This document shows positions 33,021 to 44,652 of a stretch of DNA of 64,000 nt, piece after piece; within the stretch, counting starts at the first letter, position 1; each line of letters opens with the position of its first letter. Source of the DNA: Cryptomeria japonica (lineage: Eukaryota > Streptophyta > Pinopsida > Cupressales > Cupressaceae). The notes under the pieces are model-generated. The model saw only the letters and a program-made list of their open reading frames with translations. It was not told the DNA's origin and searched no databases. The stretch covers positions 913,879,840 to 913,943,839 of the forward strand of contig NC_081409.1 in the NCBI RefSeq assembly GCF_030272615.1, in the 5' to 3' direction. The translations under genes and the position numbers were made by a program.

Positions 33021-36000
33021 CATGGCATCCACCTCTGCACTTGAATATACAACAAACCCTACTGTTGTCGAAGTTGTAAAAAGACCTAGGCCCGTATTTC
33101 AATTAGTTCCTGAGGTAGCAAAGAAAGATGATACTTTAGGTGCTTTTTCTCAAATTCCTAAGGGAGTTGTTTATGCTGAAGACCCTAGAATTTACATTCA
33201 CTGTAACATTGAGGAACTAGGAGATGAAGAGATTAAAACCATGTTTAAATTTGTCATATGTGATGAATCCTGTAATGTAAAAGATGAACATAAGATCATT
33301 GAAACCCTAGGATTTATAGAGATCCTTAGCATTCCTGATTTCCCCAAGGATGTGATTAAGATAGTCTTAAGCAAGGTACATGGTGAATTTTTCTGGTTAG
33401 ATGCAATTCACAAAATCACCAAGGAAGCTGTGAAAGTTGTCACAGGGTTACCGACCACTGGTAAAAGGCCAGACAAAACTAAGAAGGTCTCAAATGACCT
33501 AGTTACTTAGCTAACTGGTGCCACATCTGATAAAAGGTCCTTAAGAGTCAATGATGTAAAAGATACTAATGTAAGATTTATCAACATGATTTTAGGATAT
33601 AAGGCAACTAATGCAAATAGACTCAATTCAGTGTCAAGTCTGTGCATTAAGAGTGCTTATGACATGGTCACAGATAATGCAAAGATTGATGTATGTGAGT
33701 GGTTGAAGGACGAATTAATTGACAACTTAGGCAAGATTAAGAAGGACAAGAAAGGAATTTTTAGGTTTGGAAATCTGCTAGTATGTTTGATGCTACATAT
33801 AACCAAATAGGTTCCCGATATAGGCTACAAAAAACTTGGATATGATATACCGGTAGGTAAACAACTAACAATACTATTCAACAATATGGGAGAAGATAAG
33901 GATCAAAATATCCAAGACTATTTTCAAGCACTTAAGGCCAAAATGAAGAAAAGAATCAGATTATCACAAAAGATTGTTGACAAATATAAGGATGAAATAT
34001 GATTTGTAATTAAGAAGGATGAGATATGGATGGAAGCAGTCATCCCAAGAACAATCTGGGTAATAGAAATGGGTTATGAAACAGATGACCTTATCATTGA
34101 AACATATGCTAAAGCACTTCTGGAATACCCTAAAGAACCTAAGGAAGAAGTATTTGGTAGTGCAAAAACTATTGAAAGCCAAATACAATCTAAGAAGAGA
34201 GTGAAAAAGGTCAAAGCAGTTGTGAGAAGAGGTTCTAGACAGGTAAAGGCCATTAAAGAAGATGTGCTAAAACAAACAGGTATTACTGAGGAAGAGTAGG
34301 AACTTTACAACCTGAAACTCACCTATCACCGTTAGGCACTTCTTCAGAGAATGACATGACTGCAACTTTCAAGAGAGTTGTAAGGAAAAGAGATCCCTCA
34401 CTAGCAACCACACCCTCTCCTAGGAGGACGAGACAAAAACAACAAGCAGTGAGATCTCTGGTAAGAAAGGCTACACCAAAGAAGAAACTGACACCCAAGA
34501 AGAAGAAGAGAACAAAACAAAACCTGGCTCCTCTTGACATACTGTTGAATGAAATTATAGAGGAAGGGAAACTAAAGAATATAGAAAAATTGTATAACAC
34601 TCTGACAGTAGATGAAAAAGAACAAGTAGAAAATAGTGTTATTTTACACATGGACATGTATAAGAAATTTCTGATGGAAGTAGCAGATGAAGTACCAAAT
34701 GAATTATTTCAAAGATTGGAAGCAAGAAGACAAGCAGTAGTAGAACTTGACAAGAAAATAAAGATAGAAAAGCTACTTGCTGTATACCCGATGAATTCAC
34801 CGAAAGAAATTGATGACTTAATTGCTGAAGCCAACCGGTCAGTATTTTCTATTGCACACCGACACATTGCTTTAATGGTTGGAAGAGTTAATGAGGTGAA
34901 TGAGGAGATAGAAAATGCATGGGACTTTTTCCTAGTGGAAAAAGAAAAACAAGAAGAATACATGAGCCACAAACCTATAAAGGTATATCAGAAAGAAAGA
35001 GACAAGGGTAAAGGTAAAGTTGTTGGACCACCTAGTATCAAGGTTAAAGACAACTTACCCCCACCTCCTTTGATTACTCCACCGGTAACAACAACAGCTA
35101 CAAAAAAACAACCGACAGTTGAAAGTATGGAGGTAGAGGATGTCAATCCTAATCCTGAAGTCTTATATATAGTAGATGTTGATACTCAAAAGATCAACAT
35201 TGTGGTAGAAAAAGATACAACTGATAAGACTGACATAGCTAGTGAGATTCCGGTAGATGAGCAAACTGAAAACACACAAAAGAAACCGACAGATGTCAAA
35301 GAGCAACAGGTAGAAACTCAGACTCAAACTGAGACAATACAACAAATAGAGAAACAAATAGAGCAAAAGGCTCCAGAATAGGAACAACAATAGGTTCATG
35401 AGGAAACAGTGCAACTAGCAACTGGAGAAGTAGAAAAACCATTGCTTAAGGAAATGCAAACACAAATAGACCTACCAGAGGTTAACACAAGCTTGGTTAC
35501 TTCCACCGGCAGTACTCAAAATGTAGGTTCCTCATCATCAGGCTACAAATCAACTAATGTGACTGGAGTACTTTTAGATTCAAGTAAAAGGATAACAGAT
35601 TGCAGCTCACAAGCTTATAAGGCAATAGATGTCACCATACCAATTTTGAAGGTAATTTCTCCTAACTGTAATATAGACAATAAAGATTCTTTAGGACAAC
35701 TTGATACTTTGTGTAAATATATCATAGAGAACATTAAGAAAATAAAGGAAGAGGCATTGAAGGATAAATTGGAAATTGAAAAACAAAGATTCTTTGATGA
35801 GCAGATAAAGAAGTGTACCAGGGATTTTGACACACTTCTACCAGAACTGTGTAACTTATTGAAAGAGTACAAAAATCTGTACAAAGACACCTGTAAGACA
35901 AACTTTTTGATTGTAGACATAGATAAGAAAATAAGCAAGGTACAGGATGAAATCAATGAACTTGCTGGTAATTTTGTTAACTCACCTGATACATTATCAG

Positions 36001-36191
36001 TTTTTGAGCAAAAGATAACAAATTTTGAAGAAGAATTACTTAAATTAGAAAGAGAAAAGGAGAGAATAATGAATAAGGAAAAGCATCTGAGATTAAAACT
36101 AAGTCCAAGATTGAACTATCGAGCATCATTGCGGAAGGAAATATCTGAGGCACTGATACAGGGACAGAAAACACCGACAGAGCATTTGTAG
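33021..36191 (+). pseudogene. Unrecognised long ORF of element C (~1050 codons, broken)
   Basis: Begins MASTSALEYTTNPTVVEVV at 33021. It stays in one frame with stops at 33508, 33808, 34000 and 34297, then continues in another frame from about 34356 to 36191 with stops at 35379 and 35391. The first third looks folded, with FKFVICDESCNVKDEHKI, SIPDFPKDVIKIVLSKVHG and EFFWLDAIHKITKEAVKVVTGLP. The middle has a lysine-rich patch (about 34480-34520, KKKLTPKKKKR). The end (35600-36180) is Glu/Lys-rich coiled coil. No reverse transcriptase, protease, integrase or RNase H motif is present. The ITKE...VTGLP segment recalls uncharacterised proteins from other plant mobile elements, but only as a memory-level resemblance. 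It occupies the place of pol and could be an accessory or structural protein. Confidence 0.6.
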
Positions 36192-36515
36192 CACCTCACC
36201 GGTACAGCTAAAAGAACAGAGACAACAATAAGAGATAGTAAAAAGTTTATGGAGAGTATAAACTTGATTTTGGCGGATCTATTTCAAATTGTAGCTACCC
36301 AGTTACAAGGTTGAAATCACAAACTCTACTGACATCTTGACAACCTTTGTCATTGATGCCAAAGGGGGAGTAGTGGTATGAGAAAATTCAAATATTACAG
36401 GAATCATATGCTCAGGGGAAGCACACATTTTTGGTAACATTTTTGGACTTCACATTTTTTGGATACACTTTTGATATTTCTCATGAGTGTTGCCATCAAT
36501 GCCAAAGGGGGAGAT

Positions 36516-37328
36516 TGTTGGCACATGCACACTCCAATGAGACATTGTATGTGATTGAAGGTTTTGTCATTGATGGCAACCTTACAATCCTATAACACCA
36601 GCAAGGCATTACACTGACATCAGTAGAACACACTTTACACCGGCACTCAGAACACCGGCACCGACACAGAGAAAGGAAGCATATCGGCACAAAGGCCGAC
36701 AAGATTTTTGATAAATTACATTTTTGTTTATTATTGTAAAAACCTTGTAAGCCGACTTGGCAAGTTGTAAAATGACTCTTATATATAAAAGAGATCATTG
36801 TAGACATTTTGTAAGGAAGGGATGTAAGCAAAAAAGTAAGGAGAAAAAGATTAGGCAGACCTATTATGCAAAATATAGGTTAAGGTGTATATGTAAAGAA
36901 TAGAGCAGAAACCGGTACTGAATCTGGCATTGAAGATGCTATTGTAAAGTAGTACAAGTTATTGGATTTGTATAATCCACATTGTAAGTCAGTGAGACTT
37001 CCCATTTGAGCAGTGAGCTCTAGGCACTTGGCCTTCCTGCATGTGCAGGCCCTTATTGTAAGTAATATTCTCTTATTGTCCAGTAAGTGAATATTGTGGG
37101 TCACATATCCCACCGAGGTTTTTCCCACAGTGGGTTTCCTCGTTAAATCATTGTGTTATGGTGTGATTTTCATGTGGTTTCTTTCATTTCTATTTATTGC
37201 ATTATTTCTTGCATACCAGTACACTGTTACAATATGTTCTGCATGTTTTAAGTTGAGAAATTCTAATTACCGATTAGATACTGATTCACCTCCCCCCCCC
37301 CCCCCCAGTATCTGTGAGTTTCCTAACA
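36516..37328 (+). repeat. 3' LTR of element C (813 bp)
   Basis: Follows the polypurine tract AAAGGGGGAGAT (36504-36515). It ends with a 16-base C run and CCTAACA, followed by the GCTAG duplication. Confidence 0.9.
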
Positions 37329-39115
37329 GCTAGAACCATGATGATTCAAGGTGAAGTACCGAAGATGTTTTGGAGAGAAGCAGTTAGTACCGTTGTTTAT
37401 ACTTTGAATCAGGTACTTGTCAATAAAGGTAATAACAAAAGACCTTGTGAATTATGGCATGGAAAGACTCCTAGTGTAAGTTATTTCAATTTTTTGGGGA
37501 GCAAATGTTTTACTAAGAGAGATTATTACATTGAAAATTTTGATGCTAGTGTGATGAAGGCATTTTTCTTGGTTACTCTACAAAGAGTAAGGTATTTAAA
37601 TGTTATAACAAGAGAACTAAGAAGATCGTTGAGAGTGCTAATGTGAAGATAGATGAACTCTCTGAGAAATCTAGTGAGACCAACAGATCTGAGCCTGAGA
37701 AAGATGAAGAAAGACTTGTGTTTATAGAATCGAAAGTGCAGAAGGATGATAAGCAAAATGCTGCAAAAATAGGTGCTCAACCAATAAAAGCAGAGAGCGA
37801 TGAAGAACATGAAGCAAGAAGCATAGCACCGAAACTAGTAATACCAAGGTATGTCAGGATAAATCACTTAGAAGAGCAAATAATTGGAGATAAAAATGCT
37901 GGAGTACAAACAAGGAGGAAAATCAGAGAAAATTCTTGTCTGATTTCTACTATTGAGCCAAAAACAGTAAGAGAGGCATTAAAGGATGATGACTGGATTG
38001 ATGCAATGAATGAGGAGTTGGATCAGATAGAGAAGAACAAGACATGATCACTTGTTCCTAGACCGAAAGACAAGAATGTGATTGGAACTAAATGGGTCTT
38101 TAGAAACAAGTTAAATGAAGAAGGTAAGGTTGTGAGAAATAAAGCAAGATTGGTTTGCAAAGGATATGCACAAGAAGAAGGAGAAGATTATGGGGAAACC
38201 TTTGCACCTGTGGCAAGATTGGAAGGAGTAAGAATGCTACTTGCTTATGCTGCATTTAAAGGATTTAAAGTCTATCAGATGGATGTTAAATCAACTTTTC
38301 TTAATGGCATCCTTGAAGAAGAAGTGTACATAGAGAAACCAGATGGATTTGCTTTGTCTAAAGACAAAGATATGGTTTGCAAACTACATAAGGCACTATA
38401 TGGATTGAAGCAGACACCAAGAGCATGGTTTGAAATATTGCATGCACACTTGATCAAGATAGGTTTCCAGCGTACCGGTGAGGACAATAACAAATATCTT
38501 AAGACTGATGGAGACAAAGTATTGATAGCTGCAGTATTTGTGGATGACATAATTTTTGGTGGTAATGATGATTTATGCATGGATTTTGCTGAGGAGATGA
38601 AAAAGGAATTTGATATGTCTCTTATTGGTGAAATTAAATTTTTCATTGGGTTGCAGGTCCAACAATTGGATGGTGGAATATTTATCTGTCAGAGTAAGTA
38701 TGTTAAAGAGATGTTGAAAACATTTGGCATGGAGGATTGTAAACCAGTTGGTACTCCGATGGTGGCAAGATGCAAGTTGTCTAAACAAGATGATTCACCA
38801 TCTGTTGATGAGAAAGATTACAGGCCTATGATTGGTAAATTGCATTACGCCGTTCATAGCAGACCTGATATTGCACATGTTATTGGATTGGTTGCTAGAT
38901 TTAAAAAGGATCCAAAGGAGACTCACTTGGTAGCGGTGAAAAGGATATTCCGGTACCTGAAAGGCACATTAGATTATGGTTTATGGTATCCTTATAAAGG
39001 AAATTTTTCTTTGAATGTGTTTACTGATGCAGATTGGGTAGGGAATGTTGATGACCGAAAAAGCACTATGGGTGGAGCTTTTCTTCTTGGAGGTAGATTG
39101 GTTGCTTGGACAAGT
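37329..39115 (+). pseudogene. Element A pol, middle part (integrase end, RT, RNase H start)
   Basis: Resumes with RTMMIQGEVPKMFWREAV and YTLNQVLVNKGNNKRPCELW (integrase C-part). A frameshift near 37590 is followed by an acidic linker, then reverse transcriptase: [56 protein letters not shown] and FVDD (38537-38548). The segment 38078-39115 is one clean frame of about 346 codons, the best preserved part of A. A TGA at 38045 separates it from the linker. It includes the start of RNase H ([19 protein letters not shown]) and stops at the insertion of element D. Confidence 0.88.
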
Positions 39116-39582
39116 TGTTGGTGTAAATAATTATTCATCATGGATATTATTACACTTTACTTAAGTTTACTTAGGAAATACATTTCATAGTAGTCTGGGT
39201 ATGAGACACTTGGGTGTTTGTGCCACATTAGGATAGTGTGTGTAGGATAATTTCCACCTTTTATGGTGTGATCTTGTTGTTACACTCCACATTCAGTGGG
39301 TGATCCACCTCATGTGGACTATTATATTGTTTCTCCTACCTACCCACACCTATTTCCTACCTACCCTTGTTTCTTATTGATCCACATTTCATGTTTGTGT
39401 GCTCACATATCCATATAGCCTTGCCTATATAAGCAGGCTCATATTCATTGTATGTAATGAATGCTTAATGATCCAGTTGATCATATTTTTCATCTTGATA
39501 GAATACAGTTTATTTCTATCATCTATTTTGTTCTCTCTTATTTGTGCTTTCCATTGCCTCTTGATCTTGGAAAAATCTCACA
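39116..39582 (+). repeat. 5' LTR of element D (467 bp)
   Basis: TGTTGGTGTAAATAATTA at the start and AAATCTCACA at the end. A TATATAAG box at about 39426-39433 may be the promoter. Confidence 0.93.
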
Positions 39583-39658
39583 TGGTATCAGAGTTGGTCC
39601 ATGTCTCACATGGTATCAGAGCTGGTCCATGTCTCACATGGTATCAGAGCCATTAGAG
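39577..39658 (+). repeat. Triplicated primer-binding site of element D
   Basis: A 28-bp unit (CTCACATGGTATCAGAG plus flanks) occurs three times head to tail at the LTR-interior junction. Each contains the initiator-Met primer sequence TGGTATCAGAG and the LTR-terminal CTCACA. Confidence 0.9.
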
Positions 39659-40421
39659 TGTCATTGGTTTGCTAATTGAGAGAAATTTGATGCTATTTGG
39701 GGTTTGCATTTTGGATCTTTCTATTGCAGGTTTTTATTGAAGCTTGATGGGTCAAATCTGAGGTTATCATTGGATTGAGAAGGTCTCTTTATTTTTTGAG
39801 GAGACATGTGAGTCTTTGGGACATGTTCTACATCCATCTCCACTAGATCTTGGAGTGCCTTTTTCAGCAGTGTGGCACAGTTTACCACCTTTGGAGGGGG
39901 TATCTTTCAGCATCGACATGGGGACACTTGAGCAGTTTTTAGAGATTCCTTTCATCATGAGTTTTCTTCATACATCTTCCCTTCATGATTGGGGAGACTT
40001 CATGGATACACCTTTGGTTTTGTTTCTTCCTAAGGGGAGGAATATTGTTCGACGTTCGTGGAGCAATTTCTTCATACATTGAGCTTCTATCATTGGTGCA
40101 GATTCCACATTGAGGGGGGGCTTCCTAGCTTCTCTTCTTCTCTCATATGGGGGGGACTTTTTCCTCACATGGGGTTTTGTCCTTCACATACTTCTATGAG
40201 AGTTCTCTTGTATGATTTTCATCTCTCTTTTGGGGGAGGGTTTTTTCCCATTGGGTTTTTCTCTCTTTCCCCACTTTGTGAGAGATTTCATTGCATTGGT
40301 TTTCATGCATTTGCATTTGTACATGGGTACCTAACATGGCCTAGTAGCCGGGACCCATCTTGCATTGCTTAGTTGTATTGTAGACTTAAGTGCATTCCCC
40401 TAAGTTGCACTTAAGGGGGGG

Positions 40422-40888
40422 TGTTGGTGTAAATAATTATTCATCATGGATATTATTACACTTTACTTAAGTATACTTAGGAAATGCATTTCATAGTAGT
40501 TTGGGTATGAGACACTTGGGTGTTTGTGCCACATTGGGATAGTGTGTGTAGGAGAATTTCCACCTTTTATGGTGTGATCTTTTTGTTACACTCCACATTC
40601 AATGGGTGATCCACCTCATGTGGACTATTATATTGTTTCTCCTACCTATCCACACCTATTTCCTACCTACCCTTGTTTCTTATTGAGCCACATGTCATGT
40701 TTGTGTGCTCACATATCCATATAGCCTTGCCTATATAAGTAGGCACATATTCATTGTATGTAACGAATGCTTAATGATCCAGTTGATCATATTTTTCATC
40801 TTGATAGAATACAGTTTATTTCTATCATCTATTTTGTTCTCTCTTATTTGTGCTTTCCATTGCCTCTTGATCTTGGAAAAATCTCACA
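40422..40888 (+). repeat. 3' LTR of element D (467 bp)
   Basis: Same borders as the 5' LTR and directly follows the G-rich polypurine tract at 40413-40421. Confidence 0.93.
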
Positions 40889-40893
40889 CAAGT

Positions 40894-41268
40894 AAGAAGC
40901 AAAAGTGTGTTTCTCAGTCAACGATAGAGGTAGAGTATTTTGCAGCATCAATGAATTGCACGCAGGCAATTTGGATGAGACATGTGCTTGAAGGATTCAA
41001 ATTTGATATGTCTGAACCGGTAACTATTTACTGTGACAATACTAGTGTAATTAATATTTTAAAAAACCTTGTGTTACATGCAAGAACAAAGCACATAAAA
41101 TTAAAATATCATTTTCTAAGGGAAAGTGTACATGAGATATAAGTCAGAATGGAGTATGTGACAAGCAAAGAGCAACTAGTAGACATTTTCACTAAACCAT
41201 TACCAAAGACTACCTTTGAGTATCTTAGAGGTAAATTAGGGGTCAGATCCATATACAAGAAGAACTAG
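40894..41268 (+). pseudogene. Element A RNase H, end part
   Basis: Continues RNase H with VSQSTIEVEYFAA, IYCDNTSVINILKNLV, RTKHIKLKYHFLRE and DIFTKPLPKTTFEYLRGKLG. One stop (TAA, about 41140) lies before VRMEYVTSKEQ, and the coding region ends at the TAG near 41266. These are the standard last motifs of copia RNase H. Confidence 0.87.
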
Positions 41269-41440
41269 GATGCGGGAGACACATCAATCCAGTAGGCTTA
41301 ATGTCTATTTTTCAATTTGGATTGATGAGATGTAGGCTACTCCATAGGGGGAGCAACTTAGATGAATTTGTAGACATGTTGAAGTCAGCAGCAGCAAATT
41401 TGATGATCGACGATGCTTATGCACCTTTGGAATTGCTATC

Positions 41441-41672
41441 AAAGGGGGAGAAGAAATATGATTAGTCATGGGAGAAGAAATATGATTATTCATGGGAGAA
41501 GAAATATGATAAGGAGGAGAAGATGCGTAATAGAAAGGGGGAGAAGAAATGAAGATAAAGTGTAACTGGCAGATGAGGTGCAGTAGAGAAGAGAAGAGTT
41601 GCAAAGAAGATCAATAATAGTATGAGTGGAGTATGTTGATGTTTAGTGTTTCCATCAATGCCAAAGGGGGAG
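41441..41672 (+). other. Multiple polypurine tracts before the A 3' LTR
   Basis: AAAGGGGGAG occurs at 41441-41450, 41534-41543 and 41663-41672; only the last adjoins the LTR. Between them are about three tandem ~24-bp units of GGGAGAAGAAATATGATTA type. Confidence 0.85.
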
Positions 41673-41674
41673 AA

Positions 41675-42868
41675 TGTTGGTATGTTTGGCATAACTAATA
41701 TAGATGGAGAATTATGACTGAACCAGTACAAGACTGTTTGAGATGACATTGTGATGAAGAGATTGAGATTGCATGATGGATGACTCTGATCAATTATTTG
41801 TGTTGTCATTGATAATAACTAATGTTTATTTATGTCTACTAATGTTTACTTATGTTGTATTGTGCCATCTAAATCTTTTGGTCTACCGGTAAAGAATCAA
41901 GAAACTAAGAATTAGGACCTTAACTAGTAAACGAGGAAATATTTTGATTGTATCTGGCAATTGGTGATGATTGAGGCTTTGTGGTTTTGAATATGAGCTT
42001 TTATCATTGTAACATGTATCTGACTGAAACCACATCATGTTGTGACAACCAGAAGTTATGTTTATAATTTCTATTGAGTTTTTGCCAAGATTTAAGAAGG
42101 GTTTAAGGACCGGTAAAGAATTATCTTGTCCGGTAATGATTTTTGGTTTGGCGGTGATCTACATCAAGTTCACATGTTGATGATAACATGACACAAACCA
42201 TGTGAAGTGTTTGAAAGATGTTTTGGCATGTTTGGAGAAGCGAATTTCTTGAGAACGTGCAAAGTGCTTAGCAGAATGAGATAAGGGTTTGACTTTCTAT
42301 CAAATTGAATTGCTGTGACGACTTATGATCATTCAATGGTTGATATTGATTTGTAATTGATTGTAATGATCTATATGATGATCTGTAATGAGTTGTAAAG
42401 ATATTTGATGATCTATGTTGTAAGTCTTAGGGTTTTGATGCTGACCTAGTTGTAAAGGTTATTTATGCCGGTAAGGTTGATGTTTTGAAGTGTTAGTTAT
42501 TTTTGAGAAGTGTGTGAAGCCGAACCAGGGTGAGAGAAGATGTTCCAGAGTGTTGTAGACTTAGAACTTAATTGGATCTGATCAAGCAAGAACTTGAGTG
42601 CTATATACAAATCATTCACTGTTGTTATCTAACAATTACAACAACTAAAATTCCTTAACTGGGTAGGTCCTAACATGCCTCGCACTGTAAAATCCCCTAA
42701 TAGGGTGACTCAATATCTGAGTTCTAAATCCTCTTGTGAGGTTGATCCTAATAGATCAAAGCTCCTAACAGGGTTGAGGTAAATCCCTTAACCAGTTGAC
42801 GCCTAACAGGTTCTGCTCCTAATAGGGCATCATTGTAAGCTTCTAACCGAGCTTGGCTCCTAACAGGG
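41675..42868 (+). repeat. 3' LTR of element A, left part
   Basis: Begins TGTTGGTATGTTTGGCATAAC and follows the 5' LTR of A through the CCTAACAGGG array, where element B cuts in after CAGGG (42864-42868). It resumes at 50752. Confidence 0.88.
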
Positions 42869-44586
42869 TGTTGGATTGTTGGCATTGACAAAACTGGTCA
42901 ATCTAGAGAACCGGTATATGTGCTAAGGTTTGTCATTGATCTCCAAAACTTACCGAAGAAGACACTAACCGGTGAAGTGGTATATGTAGAGTGGTGTTGC
43001 TTTTCAGTAAGCAAAAGTGATGACTTACAATACATGGGAACAACATTGGCATTGAATGATCAAAGGTTCATTCAACTCAAGGAAAGATAAATTAAGTCAA
43101 CCGATCTATCATTCAAGAAGATCGGTCACTTTGGTGATGGTGAAGTCACAAAAGGTGACTCAGGCAAGAAAACTTGTTTGTTCCAACAAACCGGTAACTC
43201 ATTGGTAAACAGGGGAAGAGACTTGGTGCTAGCACAACAAACTGGCAATCAAAGGATGAATCGGTAATATAAAAGTGAAGTGACATACCAGTGTGACAGA
43301 AGGAAGACAGGTGATCACCATAAATCTTAGAGCGGTGATCAGTTATTTAGTTGCGGTGGCAAAGGATGAGTTGGTGAGCTTGTGTCTATGCCAAATCATA
43401 GGTTGGTAAGGTCAACTTTTAGTTATCATGCAGTCAAGAATGATTACATGTGAATTTTCTAGTTCGTACTTATTTGGCTGAACATGACTCAAAAGTTTCT
43501 ATCTTTGGGAGATGCGGTGGTAGAATTGGGTGAACACTTGGTGAAATTGTTGTAAGGCGTACAGAGAAAGAGTGGGAGATTTTGAATTTGAAATCTTCCA
43601 AAATCCATGATTGGTTTGATTGAGGGAATGCCTGAAGTTGTTGGCAGAAATTGTATAAAGTGTTCTTGCAATTCATTCAGAAAGTTTTGATCATGAAACT
43701 TGCAACAAGGAGAATTTGTTGAAGGCGATCCAAAGTGAAAAGCAGAGAGAGAAGTGCTAAAAGGTATTAGCACAATAGAGTGTGTTTGAGGTAGATCGAC
43801 TAAGTGCAGAGTCAAGAGATAGTGAAATGATAGAGTGCAGAGCCGAAGATCAGAGGACTGACAAAGTGCAGAGCCAAAGGTCAGGGGACCGAAAGAGTGC
43901 AGAGCCGAAGGTCTGAGGATTGGTAGAGTGTAGGATTGAGGGATAGGTGACCGGCTGAGTGAAGAGCTGAAGGTGTAAGAAGGAAACTGGTGTTGGGCAG
44001 AGAAGACACAACTAGTGTGTATTGAGTGTGATGCATATTGAAATCTGATCAAGCTATCAGTAGCTAATTCAGCAGAGAAGACACAACCGATGTGTATTGA
44101 GTGTGATGCATATTGAGATTTGATCAAGCTATCAGTAGCTAATTCAACAGATCATTCATATGTTGCTTTCTAACAATTGCAACATAAATCCCTTAACCAA
44201 GTGACATCTTACTGATGTTCTAAGTCCTCTAACCAGGCTACCTTTAATAGGGTAAAGGCACTAACCGACCTTGTTCAAAATCCCTTAACCGGGTGGCACC
44301 TAACAGTGTCTTTATAATATCCTAACAGGGATGGCTCTTAACCGAGCATACTCCAGAAGAGTACAAATTTTGTGAGTTCCTACTCACACTGTGGTTTTCT
44401 CCCTATTGGGTTTCCACGAGATAATGCCTTGGTGTCACTGTCAACTTTTCATGCTTGCATATTTTACTTCAGTGATTAAGTATATGTGGGATCTTAGATG
44501 AATGTAGATTTAAGATAAAAGTTAAATTGTGAAAATTTGATTGTGTTGATTCACCCCTCCCCTCTCAGCGCCGGTTGAGACTAACA
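42869..44586 (+). repeat. 5' LTR of element B (1718 bp)
   Basis: Carries direct GTGCAGAGCCGAAGGT repeats near 43850-43960, CCTAACAGGG-type palindromes (44170-44350), the U5 stretch GTGGTTTTCTCCCTATTGGG and the end tract CACCCCTCCCCTCTCAG. Confidence 0.88.
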
Positions 44587-44587
44587 A

Positions 44588-44600
44588 TTAGTATTAGAGC
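44588..44600 (+). other. Degenerate primer-binding site of element B
   Basis: TTAGTATTAGAGC follows the LTR; it is the Met-type TTGGTATCAGAGC with two changes. Confidence 0.65.
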
Positions 44601-44652
44601 ATCAGTTCCCTAGAATCAGAAGAAGCTTAACCGACTTAGGGAAAGATCAAAG

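Larger units (their letters stand above)
30699..37328 (+). mobile_element. Element C: pol-less LTR retrotransposon inside A
   Basis: LTRs at 30699-31491 and 36516-37328 start TGTTGGCAYATGCACACTCC and end GAGTTTCCTAACA. Flanks are ACTAG (30694-30698) and GCTAG (37329-37333), a 5-bp duplication with one change, and the integrase frame of A is restored in register when C is removed. Inside are an initiator-Met primer site, a coiled-coil gag with four zinc knuckles, and a long unrecognised frame. No protease, reverse transcriptase or integrase motif was found in any frame, so C must have depended on another element. Confidence 0.88.
39116..40888 (+). mobile_element. Element D: small non-coding LTR retrotransposon (TRIM-like)
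   Basis: Two 467-bp LTRs (39116-39582, 40422-40888) flank an 839-bp interior. CAAGT occurs on both sides (39111-39115, 40889-40893), and the RNase H frame of A continues in register across the cut. The interior starts with an initiator-Met primer site and ends with the polypurine tract AAGGGGGGG. It has no recognisable coding domain, so D must move using proteins of other elements. It is larger than classical TRIMs. LTRs differ at a modest number of positions, so it is not brand new. Confidence 0.9.

Noticed and set aside
39816-40372. Overlapping open frames inside element D
   Set aside because: No known domain and two frames equally open in a G/T-rich non-coding interior.
43489-44127. 212-codon minus-strand frame in the 5' LTR of B
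   Set aside because: Lies in repeated GTGCAGAGCCGAAGGT units of an LTR; the same frame is shortened in the 3' LTR (49918-50247). Repeat-driven.
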